Shown piece by piece: positions 1-5,420 of a stretch of DNA of 7,980 bases (its first letter is position 1; every line of letters begins with the position of its first letter). This DNA is from Caldisericota bacterium. Its GTDB lineage: Bacteria > CAIJMQ01 > JAADFP01. A model generated the notes under the pieces. The model saw nothing but the letters and a program-made list of their open reading frames with translations. It had not been told where the DNA came from and did not search any database. The position numbers were made by a program, and so were the translations under genes. The DNA lies in contig JAADFP010000086.1 in the NCBI GenBank assembly GCA_013152825.1, positions 1 to 7,980 on the forward strand, read 5' to 3'.

Positions 1-82
1 ATTAGATGAACATCCAGATGTCCAGAACGTCTATACAAACTTTGACATACCAGAGGAACTACTCACCGAAGCAGGCGAGTAA
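1..82 (+). CDS. yebC: YebC/PmpR-family transcriptional regulator, C-terminal fragment
   Basis: Partial gene cut by the window start. The open frame begins at base 2 and gives 26 residues before a TAA stop at 80-82. The segment DVQNVYTNFDIPEELL matches the conserved end of the YebC/PmpR family (DDVQNVYTNFD-type tail). Members are about 240-250 residues long; some act as DNA-binding regulators and some aid translation of difficult peptide stretches. The tail sits in the C-terminal domain, so DNA-binding or ribosome-related residues cannot be judged here. yebC immediately upstream of ruvC is a common bacterial gene order, which supports the call. A 269-nt spacer separates it from ruvC, and ruvC seems to have its own promoter, so the two need not be cotranscribed. 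Confidence 0.88.
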   Translation, partial: LDEHPDVQNVYTNFDIPEELLTEAGE

Positions 83-98
83 GGTCAGACTTTATATC

Positions 99-150
99 TT
101 AGACGTTAGACTGTATAGTTAGTAGCGAGTAGATAGTAGTAGGTAGCGAG
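99..150 (+). repeat. Degenerate heptanucleotide repeat, AGTAG-rich
   Basis: Divides into 7-nt units in register: TTAGACG (99), TTAGACT (106), GTATAGT (113), TAGTAGC (120), GAGTAGA (127), TAGTAGT (134) and AGGTAGC (141). The core AGTAGCGAGTAG (121-132) recurs almost exactly at 6821-6831 and, with one change, across the rpsO/infC junction at 5686-5697. It resembles in kind the heptanucleotide STRR repeats known from cyanobacteria, though the sequence differs. Confidence 0.6.
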
Positions 151-184
151 GGGGAAGGTGCAAGATACAAGATGACTACTTGTC

Positions 185-204
185 ATACCTGCGGAAGCAG
201 GTAT
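185..204. repeat. Palindromic hairpin element, dRS3-like (ATACCT-N8-AGGTAT)
   Basis: A perfect inverted repeat: ATACCTGC (185-192) pairs with GCAGGTAT (197-204) around a GGAA tetraloop, followed by CCAG. The form, with a TGTCAT prefix, a short GC stem, a purine loop and ATCCAG after it, resembles the widespread small palindromes of the dRS3 type (ATTCCC-N8-GGGAAT in Neisseria). No U-run follows, so it is not a standard terminator. Family membership is by resemblance only; copies elsewhere in the genome cannot be seen from here. Confidence 0.5.
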
Positions 205-219
205 CCAGAAATAGAGGAT

Positions 220-247
220 AGTAAACAGTAAATAGTAACTGGTAGAT
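220..247 (+). repeat. Degenerate heptanucleotide repeat, AGTAAAY units
   Basis: Four heptads in register: AGTAAAC (220), AGTAAAT (227), AGTAACT (234) and GGTAGAT (241). Adjacent units differ by only one to four bases. The orientation (AGT at the unit start on the + strand) matches the 99-150 array. Confidence 0.6.
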
Positions 248-270
248 TTTCCCGAGTAGATGTAGGTATA

Positions 271-326
271 ACTGGCAGCTGGAGACTAACAACTCACAAC
301 TAATTCACGATACCTTACCACTTACC
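271..326 (-). repeat. Degenerate heptanucleotide repeat in opposite orientation, ACT units
   Basis: Eight heptads in register: ACTGGCA (271), GCTGGAG (278), ACTAACA (285), ACTCACA (292), ACTAATT (299), CACGATA (306), CCTTACC (313) and ACTTACC (320). On the minus strand the units end in AGT, so this array looks like an inverted relative of the two upstream arrays. It runs into the ruvC promoter, where bases 315-326 could also supply a -35 element. Confidence 0.55.
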
Positions 327-345
327 CGTCTCTTTTTGGTAAAAT
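315..345 (+). promoter_or_regulatory. Promoter for ruvC, placing the transcription start at the start codon
   Basis: TAAAAT at 340-345 differs from the consensus -10 at one position and carries an extended TGG at 337-339. A poor -35 candidate, TTACCA (315-320), lies 19 bases upstream of it. Transcription would begin about 6-7 bases after the -10, at or next to the A of the ruvC ATG (352), and no Shine-Dalgarno sequence precedes that ATG. The geometry is that of a leaderless mRNA. Confidence 0.5.
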
Positions 346-351
346 GTTACG

Positions 352-840
352 ATGAGAGTGATGGGTGTCGACCCGGGATTCATGAGAACCGGGTACGGGT
401 TGATTGAAAGCGAGGAATGGAAGCTGTTAGACTGCGGCATCTGGGCAGTACAAAGGAAAATGCTTCCCCAGGGAATACAGACTATTTACCAGCAAGCAAA
501 AGAAACTTTAAAATTATACAAGCCTCACATACTGGCTATTGAAGAACCTTTTTTATCAAAAAATCCGCGTTTAGCCCTGGACATAGGGAAAATAGTCGGA
601 GCCCTCACCCTGGCAGGATTGGAAGAAAACTGCACGGTAGAAACTTTTTCTATTCCCAGCATAAAAGAGGCAGTTACTGGCTATGGAAGAGCAGACAAGG
701 AACAGGTAAAAGAAATGGTCAAACGAATCCTGCATATCCAGGAATTACCCTTTCCTCTGGACGTTTCTGATGCTCTGGGGGTAGCCATTTGCTGTATTTT
801 TAACTACCAATGGAGAAAGGCTGTTGATAGAGTTTCTTAA
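352..840 (+). CDS. ruvC: Crossover junction endodeoxyribonuclease RuvC
   Basis: Holliday-junction resolvase: a dimer that makes paired nicks in four-way junctions delivered by RuvAB during recombination repair in the cytoplasm. The 162 residues match the usual length. The RNase H-like core begins with MRVMGVDPGF, and all four catalytic acids of the family are visible: D7, E64 (in AIEEPF), D137 and D140 (in DVSDAL). The K/R-rich helix around residues 111-125 (YGRADKEQVKEMV) aligns with the conserved region before the last two acids. ATG at 352 is chosen because it keeps the usual spacing to D7. It has no ribosome binding site, and a TGGTAAAAT -10 lies just upstream, so the mRNA is probably leaderless. 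The end overlaps ruvA by 17 bases. Nothing suggests loss of function. Confidence 0.96.
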   Translation: MRVMGVDPGFMRTGYGLIESEEWKLLDCGIWAVQRKMLPQGIQTIYQQAKETLKLYKPHILAIEEPFLSKNPRLALDIGKIVGALTLAGLEENCTVETFSIPSIKEAVTGYGRADKEQVKEMVKRILHIQELPFPLDVSDALGVAICCIFNYQWRKAVDRVS

Positions 841-1384
841 AGGCATTTTAAAAGCAAAGAAGCCCTCTCACCTACTCCTGGAAGTAGGAGGGATAGGATA
901 CGGCATAGAGATTCCTTTCTCTGTTTATAACGAACTGGGACAGGAAGGAAGCGAAGTACAACTATTTACTCACCTCTATGTAAGAGAAAATGTAATGCAG
1001 ATTTACGGGTTTCTTAGAGAGAATGAAAGGGATATGTTTGTCCGCCTGCTATCCGTGAGTGGAATAGGCCCCCGCACTGCCCTGGGGATACTTTCCCGTG
1101 TTTCACCGGAAGAATTTGAGGAAATGATTAAAAACTCTCCGGAAACTCTTTCTCACCTGCCCGGTATAGGAAAAAAAATAGGGCAAAAGATTGTCCTGGA
1201 ACTGGCCGGGGAAATTGTAAGTACACTACCCGAAGACGAAGTCACTCGCCAGGCAGCTCAGGCTCTGGTAACATTAGGTGCTACCAGTAAAGAAGCCAAG
1301 CAACTGGTTAGAAAAGTAAGGCAGGAATTACCTGCGTCAGCTTCCCTGGAAGAGATAATAAAAGAAGCCTTGAGAAAGTTATGA
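824..1384 (+). CDS. ruvA: Holliday junction branch-migration subunit RuvA
   Basis: Junction-binding tetramer that holds the Holliday junction in square-planar form and loads the RuvB motor. The 186 residues show the three family domains: an N-terminal OB fold (about 1-62, with GGIGYGIEIP and IYGF), two helix-hairpin-helix motifs (LLSVSGIGPRTALGIL near 75-90 and LPGIGKKIGQKIVLEL near 112-127), and the C-terminal RuvB-contact domain (about 142-186, ALVTLGATSKEA). The start is TTG at 824, giving the standard MIEFLKG beginning; GGAG at 812-815 lies 8 bases upstream. It overlaps ruvC by 17 bases and meets ruvB in an ATGA overlap, so translation is probably coupled. One small oddity: the acidic pin that E. 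coli builds from E55 and D56 reads E55-N56 here. Confidence 0.96.
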   Translation: MIEFLKGILKAKKPSHLLLEVGGIGYGIEIPFSVYNELGQEGSEVQLFTHLYVRENVMQIYGFLRENERDMFVRLLSVSGIGPRTALGILSRVSPEEFEEMIKNSPETLSHLPGIGKKIGQKIVLELAGEIVSTLPEDEVTRQAAQALVTLGATSKEAKQLVRKVRQELPASASLEEIIKEALRKL

Positions 1385-2415
1385 AAAAAGAAGAGAAAAA
1401 GTTCCTCACCCCAGAAATCACCCCGGAAGACAGGGAACTGGATCCCCGGTTAAGACCACAGACCTTAAAAGATTTCATAGGGCAGGAAAATTTAAAAACC
1501 CAGCTAAGAATATACATGGAAGCAGCCAGGAAAAGAGAAGAGTCCGTTGACCATATTCTTTTCTTTGGTCCTCCCGGCCTGGGCAAAACTACACTGGCCT
1601 ACATTATTGCAAAGGAGATGGGGGTTAATATCGTATCCACAAGCGGCCCCATTCTGGAAAAACCCGTAGATCTCTCAGCAATTCTCACCCGTCTCCAAAA
1701 AGGAGACGTATTGTTTATAGATGAGATACATCGCCTCAACCCTCAGACCGAAGAGATACTATACGGGGCAATGGAAGACTTTCAGTTAGATATTCTCTTA
1801 GGGAAAGGGCCTTCGGCCAAGTCACTTAAAGTTTCTTTACCTTCCTACACTTTGATAGGTGCCTCTACACGTATTGGTCTTTTAACCTCACCTTTAAGAG
1901 CACGTTTTGGGATAAACTTCCGGATAAACTATTATTCAATTAAAGAAATGGAATCCATAATCATACGCTCGGCAGCTCTCTTAGATATTCCCATTAAGGA
2001 AGAAGGAGCAAAAGAAATTGCTAAAAGGTCCCGTGGCACTCCCCGGGTAGGAAACAGACTTCTCAAGAGGGTAAGAGACTTCGCACAGGTAAGAGCAGAA
2101 GGCAAAATAACCGGGAAAGTAGCCAGAGACGCACTGGATCTTCTGGGAGTGGATGAACATGGCCTGGACGAACTGGACAAGATGATACTGGGACTGCTGG
2201 TTAAAGAATTTGGCGGAGGACCGGTGGGATTAAAAACACTGGCAGTAGCCATTGGTGAGGAGGAAGATACCATAGAAGAAGTCTACGAGCCCTACCTGGT
2301 GCAACAGGGGTATATAAAAAGAACATCTCGAGGCAGAGTTGCCACTTCAAAAGCCTTTGAATATATAGGGATAGAGATGGAGGAACAGCCCACTTTGTGG
2401 GACAAAAGGAGGTGA
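1381..2415 (+). CDS. ruvB: Holliday junction branch-migration ATPase RuvB
   Basis: Hexameric AAA+ motor that pumps DNA through the RuvA-bound junction using ATP. The 344 residues are full length. Visible motifs, in order: Walker A GPPGLGKTT (63-71), Walker B LFIDEIH (111-117), the sensor segment GASTR (160-164, usually GATTR), the arginine-finger strand PLRARFG (171-177), sensor 2 RSRGTPRVGNRLL (216-228), and the C-terminal winged helix from about 262 to 335 with GGPVGLKTLA and RGRVAT. The ATG sits in an ATGA overlap with the ruvA stop and has no strong ribosome binding site, so coupling from ruvA is likely. Its last codons (AGG AGG TGA) double as the ribosome binding site of the next small gene. 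Well conserved throughout, with no sign of damage. Confidence 0.97.
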   Translation: MKKEEKKFLTPEITPEDRELDPRLRPQTLKDFIGQENLKTQLRIYMEAARKREESVDHILFFGPPGLGKTTLAYIIAKEMGVNIVSTSGPILEKPVDLSAILTRLQKGDVLFIDEIHRLNPQTEEILYGAMEDFQLDILLGKGPSAKSLKVSLPSYTLIGASTRIGLLTSPLRARFGINFRINYYSIKEMESIIIRSAALLDIPIKEEGAKEIAKRSRGTPRVGNRLLKRVRDFAQVRAEGKITGKVARDALDLLGVDEHGLDELDKMILGLLVKEFGGGPVGLKTLAVAIGEEEDTIEEVYEPYLVQQGYIKRTSRGRVATSKAFEYIGIEMEEQPTLWDKRR

Positions 2416-2418
2416 AGT

Positions 2419-2616
2419 ATGAATAAGGTAAAGGTTTTTATGGGAGCGGCCACCAACGAGGGACTAAAGTTCCTGGAAGACAAGATAAATAACTGGATTG
2501 AGACAGAAAATATTAAAATCGTACAACTTTCTACTACCTACGGAAGCAAAAAAGCAGAGGGGATGGGAATAGAGTCAACAGAAGAGCTTTTTATTATTGT
2601 AACCTATGAACAGTAA
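2419..2616 (+). CDS. Small conserved-looking protein of unknown function (65 aa)
   Basis: I do not recognise the family. It reads as a compact soluble protein: strand MNKVKVFMGA, helix NEGLKFLEDKINNWIE (13-28), strand IKIVQLSTTY (32-41), a glycine/lysine-rich turn (42-50), and strand EELFIIVTYEQ (55-65), a beta-alpha-beta-beta layout. There are no cysteines, signal peptide or membrane segment. Layout and length recall small Cse60-like sporulation-associated proteins (LEEKINEFL helix, late hydrophobic strand), but that is resemblance only. Translation is well supported: AGGAGG at 2407-2412, inside the ruvB terminus, lies 6 bases before ATG, and the gene starts 3 bases after the ruvB stop. It should therefore be made together with RuvB. 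Confidence 0.72.
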   Translation: MNKVKVFMGAATNEGLKFLEDKINNWIETENIKIVQLSTTYGSKKAEGMGIESTEELFIIVTYEQ

Positions 2617-2626
2617 GCGGTAAAAT
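2597..2626 (+). promoter_or_regulatory. Possible promoter for metG
   Basis: TTGTAA (2597-2602) and TAAAAT (2621-2626) are separated by 18 bases, matching 4/6 and 5/6 of the -35/-10 consensus. It spans the end of the 65-residue gene. Transcription would start near 2633, leaving about 70 bases of leader before metG. The metG gene could also simply be read through from ruv. Confidence 0.35.
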
Positions 2627-2628
2627 AG

Positions 2629-2662
2629 TTCCCAGTTGCCTATCTGGGAAGCCGGAAAAGGC
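2629..2662 (+). other. Small tandem hairpins in the metG leader
   Basis: TTCCCAG (2629-2635) pairs perfectly with CTGGGAA (2644-2650) around an 8-base loop. Directly after it, GCC (2651-2653) can pair with GGC (2660-2662). No U-tract follows and no T-box sequence (TGGNACCGCG type) is present, so I see neither a terminator nor a T-box riboswitch. The 12 bases GTTGCCTATCTG (2635-2646) recur in the rpsO leader at 5380-5391. Function unknown. Confidence 0.35.
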
Positions 2663-2701
2663 ACTATAGCTTAGTATTTTAGTAAAAGTGGAGTATAGAG
2701 T

Positions 2702-4206
2702 ATGGAAAAAGGATTCTACATAACAACGGCTATCGCTTATATTAATTCTCCCCCGCACATCGGGTTTGCCTACGAGGTAATAGGCGCAGATATAATGGCA
2801 AGATTCCAGAAGATGCGAGGGAAAAATGTGTTCTTTCTCACTGGTTCTGATGAACATTCATTTAACGTGTATAAAAAAGCGCAGGAAGCAGGTCTTACCC
2901 CACACGAGTACTGTGACAAAATGGTAGAGAGATACAAAAGAACCTGGGAATTACTGGGGATAAATTACGATAGATTCATTCGCACCAGTTCAGAGGAACA
3001 TAAGAAAGTAGTATACAAGCTGATGGATAAACTCCTGCAAACGAATTTTGTTTATAGGGGTAAATATTCCGGCTGGTACTGCATCTCTTGCGAAGGTTTT
3101 TACCGGGAAAAGGAATTAAAAAACGGGCTATGCCCCATACATAGTAAAAAGCCGGAATGGGTAGAAGAGGAAAATTACTTTTTTGCTCTCTCTCGGTTCG
3201 AAGATTTTTTGAAAAAACATATAAAAGACCATCCGGAATTTATTCAACCAGAAGAGAGGAAAAATGAAGTCCTGGGAATACTTAACAGCGGCCTCCAGGA
3301 CATAAGTATTTCCCGCCGGGGGAAAAACTGGGGCATTCCCTTTCCCGGCAAAGCAGAAGAAATAGTTTACGTATGGGTAGACGCCCTCATTAACTATATC
3401 TCCGCTCCGGATTGGGAGAGGGTTTCTTAGACTTCTGGCCTGCCGACTTCCACGTAATAGGAAAAGATATTATAAGATTTCACTGCATTATATGGCCTGC
3501 CCTGCTCAAAACTTTGCAGCTTCCTCTGCCTAAAAGAATTTTTTCGCATGGGTTTATAAGCTTAAAAGGAGAGAAAATTTCCTCCACACGGGGCAACATA
3601 CTTCAACCAGAAGAGCTGCTGAAAGAATACCCTGCTGATGCCCTGCGATTTTACCTTTTCAGGGAAATACCTTTTGGTTATGATGGAGACTTTTCCCTGG
3701 AAGGACTCAAGGAAAGGTACAACCAGGAACTGGCAAATGACTGGGGCAACTTTGTCCGCCGGGTAGAAGTGATGACAAATAAATATTTCGGCTCTATCAT
3801 TCCTTCTCCCACCACTTTCTCCTCTCTGGAACAAGAGTTAATAAGTTTTTCAAAAGAGATATGGGAAAATGCTACTTCTCATATAGAAGAATTTCACTTC
3901 TCCCTGGCTTTACAGGAAATATGGAAATTGGTTAAGCGAGCTAACCAATACATAGAAGAAACATCGCCCTGGACTCTGCACAAAAACAATGATAAAGAAA
4001 GACTTTCCACGGCAATCTATACCACTCTTGAGCTAATCAGGAAAATTGCCCTGCTTCTCTTTCCATTCACACCATTTTCCTCTTCACGCGTGCTGGAAGA
4101 CCTGGGATGTAAAGAGCCATTAAACTGGCAGGAGGCAGGGGAATGGAATAAACTTACTCCGGGAAAGAAAATTGCACTTTCCCCTCCCCTGTTTTCAAAA
4201 AAATGA
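2702..4206 (+). CDS. metG: Methionyl-tRNA synthetase, reading frame interrupted near 3420
   Basis: Class I synthetase charging tRNA-Met with methionine. The first frame (2702-3430) carries the Rossmann start FYITTAIAYINSPPHIGFAY, the zinc knuckle (C127, C130, C144, H147), WGIPFPG and VWVDALINYIS. The second (3412-4206, one base out of phase) carries FWPADFHVIGKD, the KMSKS-equivalent KISST, and a C-terminal helical anticodon-binding domain (ELANDWGNFVRR, NQYIEETSPWTL). One extra G in the GGG run at 3420-3422 would join them into about 501 residues, a normal length for MetRS without the C-terminal tRNA-binding extension, reading PDWERGFLDFWPAD. Sequencing or assembly error, or a true frameshift, are both possible. 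The signatures are unusual: HIGF for HIGH and KISST for KMSKS. GGAG at 2690-2693 lies 8 bases before ATG. The end overlaps the response regulator as ATGA. Confidence 0.9.
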
Positions 4207-4592
4207 AAGGTAAAAGGATTTTAGTAGCGGAAGATGATACTGATCTCTTGAAGGTAGTCATCATGCTTCTTAAAAGCAGGGGGTATCATATCTATGCAGT
4301 TAGAGACGGTAAAAGAGCCTGGCGAATACTTTCTTCCAAGCCGGTCGACCTGGCTATCCTGGATATTAAAATGCCCGGGCTGGACGGACTAACCCTGGTA
4401 AAAAGGATGAAGAGTACACCATCCTTGAAGAGTATCCCTGTAATTATTATCACCGGCGTTACCAGCAGCAGCGGAAAAACTGATGATTACTGGACCATCA
4501 GGGTAGGTGCGGACGACTTTATCAGCAAACCCTTTGACCCCCAAAACCTCCTTAAGAGAATAGAAGACCAGCTGAAGACCTATGCAGAATAA
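4203..4592 (+). CDS. Single-domain (receiver-only) response regulator
   Basis: A stand-alone CheY-like receiver of 129 residues with no output domain. The phosphorylation site is complete: acidic pocket E10-D11-D12, phospho-acceptor D54 in LAILDIKMPGLDG, switch threonine T84 in VIIITG, and the invariant lysine K109 in SKPFDP. The loop between T84 and K109 (SSSGKTDDYWTIRVGADDF) is about three residues longer than in typical receivers. No histidine kinase is in the window, so it is an orphan here; its partner and output are unknown. Its ATG overlaps the metG stop (ATGA) with no ribosome binding site, and its last 11 bases overlap pyrF, so its translation is tied to both housekeeping neighbours. 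Confidence 0.92.
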   Translation: MKGKRILVAEDDTDLLKVVIMLLKSRGYHIYAVRDGKRAWRILSSKPVDLAILDIKMPGLDGLTLVKRMKSTPSLKSIPVIIITGVTSSSGKTDDYWTIRVGADDFISKPFDPQNLLKRIEDQLKTYAE

Positions 4593-5256
4593 AATAATTC
4601 TGGCTCTGGATGTAGGAAATTTGCTCGAGGCAGAGAAAATAGTGGACCGCTTCTCCGAGTATATCAATATATACAAGGTAGGACCTTTTCTCTTTTACCG
4701 CTTTGGCTGGAAAATTATTGACAGGTTAAAAAAGCAAGGCAAAAAAGTATTTCTGGACCTGAAAATACACGATATCCCTAACGTCGTAAAAGAAGGAGTA
4801 AAAATTGCCGAAGAGAAAGGGATAGACTTCTTCACCCTCCATCTTTCTGCCGGAAGAGAAGCCATGCAGGAAGCAGTAAGGGAAAAAGGCAAAATGAAAC
4901 TTCTGGGAGTAACCGTACTTACCAGCCTTTCTCAAGAAGACCTGCAGGAACTCGGCTGGAAATACGGGGAAAAAGAACTAATACTAAACCTCACCAGGAT
5001 TGCTAAAGAAGCCGGTATTGATGGGGTAGTTGCAGGAGGAAGAGAGGTGCAAATGATAAAAAAGGAAACAGGAGAAAATTTTCTGGTAGTTACACCTGGA
5101 ATTCGCTGGAGCACATCTTCTTCGGATGACCAGAAGCGGGTATCTACTCCCCGGCAAGCCTTCTCTCAGGGCGCGGATTACATAGTTATGGGTCGTTCTC
5201 TTATCCATGATGCAAAAGCAACGGAAAGATTGAAAAAATTAGAGAATTTATTTTAA
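4582..5256 (+). CDS. pyrF: Orotidine 5'-phosphate decarboxylase
   Basis: Converts OMP to UMP, the last step of de novo pyrimidine synthesis, in the cytoplasm. The 224 residues form the usual TIM barrel of the short bacterial type. Active-site elements seen: D10 in ILALDV, K32 in IYKVGP, the catalytic D59-x-K61-x-x-D64 in FLDLKIHDIP, T114 in TVLTS, the loop VTPGIRW (170-176), and the phosphate-binding end GADYIVMGRSLI (197-208). ATG at 4582 is chosen because MQNKIILALD gives the standard start; it lies inside the end of the receiver gene and has only a weak upstream GAAG. No other pyr genes are present, so pyrimidine genes are probably scattered. It ends the first gene block; the next bases contain a new promoter rather than an evident terminator. 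Confidence 0.96.
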   Translation: MQNKIILALDVGNLLEAEKIVDRFSEYINIYKVGPFLFYRFGWKIIDRLKKQGKKVFLDLKIHDIPNVVKEGVKIAEEKGIDFFTLHLSAGREAMQEAVREKGKMKLLGVTVLTSLSQEDLQELGWKYGEKELILNLTRIAKEAGIDGVVAGGREVQMIKKETGENFLVVTPGIRWSTSSSDDQKRVSTPRQAFSQGADYIVMGRSLIHDAKATERLKKLENLF

Positions 5257-5261
5257 ATTTA

Positions 5262-5270
5262 TGGTATACT
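5262..5270 (+). promoter_or_regulatory. Extended -10 promoter for the rpsO-infC-rpmI-rplT unit
   Basis: TGGTATACT: an extended TGn motif joined to TATACT (5265-5270, 5/6 of consensus). No good -35 lies at the normal distance (5242-5247 is GAGAAT), as is tolerated by extended -10 promoters. It follows the pyrF stop by only 5 bases. Transcription would begin near 5277, giving a leader of about 145 bases before rpsO. Confidence 0.5.
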
Positions 5271-5331
5271 CTGTTCTGTAGTAGCTTAAAGGGATAATTT
5301 TAGATAAAAATAATTAAAGTGATAAGAGAAA

Positions 5332-5390
5332 AGATGGTAAGCAACGAGGCGAAAGGGAGAGAAACAACTCTGCCAGCCCGTTGCCTATCT
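5332..5390 (+). ncRNA. Structured rpsO leader RNA, candidate ribosomal protein S15 autoregulatory site
   Basis: The bases fold into one long interrupted hairpin with 21 pairs: 5332-5337 with 5385-5390, a UAA bulge (5338-5340), 5341-5346 with 5379-5384, a bulged A5347, 5348-5350 with 5376-5378, an asymmetric GAAAG/A internal loop, 5356-5357 with 5373-5374, a bulged G5372, 5358-5361 with 5368-5371, and an AAACAA loop. G5336-U5386 stacked on G5337-C5385 reproduces the GU/GC step that S15 reads in helix 22 of 16S rRNA. The S15 encoded just downstream keeps H42, D49 and S52, equivalent to the residues known to contact that step. The structure lies between the predicted promoter and the rpsO ribosome binding site. 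The pairing was worked out by hand; the regulatory role is inferred. Confidence 0.55.
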
Positions 5391-5420
5391 GTAGATATTT
5401 TTTAGGAAGGAGAGAGAAGA

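Larger units (their letters stand above)
83..351. other. yebC-ruvC intergenic spacer made largely of 7-nt-periodic DNA
   Basis: 269 bases with no credible gene. Three stretches (about 99-150, 220-247 and 271-326) fall into consecutive heptads of related sequence, and an 8-bp hairpin lies between the first two. The ruvC promoter occupies the last 20 bases. I see no U-tract terminator after yebC. Confidence 0.7.

Noticed and set aside
1321..1335. GCAGG-N5-CCTGC inverted repeat inside ruvA
   Set aside because: Only 5 bp within coding sequence that fits the RuvA family; the likeness to the 185-204 palindrome is probably chance.
1308..1586. Minus-strand open frames opposite ruvA/ruvB and other genes
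   Set aside because: They lie antisense to well-conserved genes, have low-complexity translations and no ribosome binding sites or recognisable domains.
2617..2701. T-box or other tRNA-sensing riboswitch before metG
   Set aside because: The spacer is only 85 bases and has no T-box core sequence and no terminator/antiterminator pair.
3420..3426. GGGTTTC, an X-XXY-YYZ slippery heptamer exactly at the metG frame break
   Set aside because: For -1 slippage the zero-frame codons would have to be GGT TTC, but the upstream metG frame reads AGG GTT TCT here. The heptamer is in phase with the downstream frame, so it cannot explain a programmed shift into it.
3412..4206. Second half of metG as an independent gene starting at TTG 3412
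   Set aside because: It begins in the middle of the catalytic domain with no ribosome binding site, and it continues the MetRS sequence without a gap.
5376..5403. Intrinsic terminator before rpsO (hairpin plus TTTTTT at 5398-5403)
   Set aside because: Seven bases separate the main stem from the U-run, and the small TATC/GATA stem next to it is too weak. An attenuator remains possible but is not supported.
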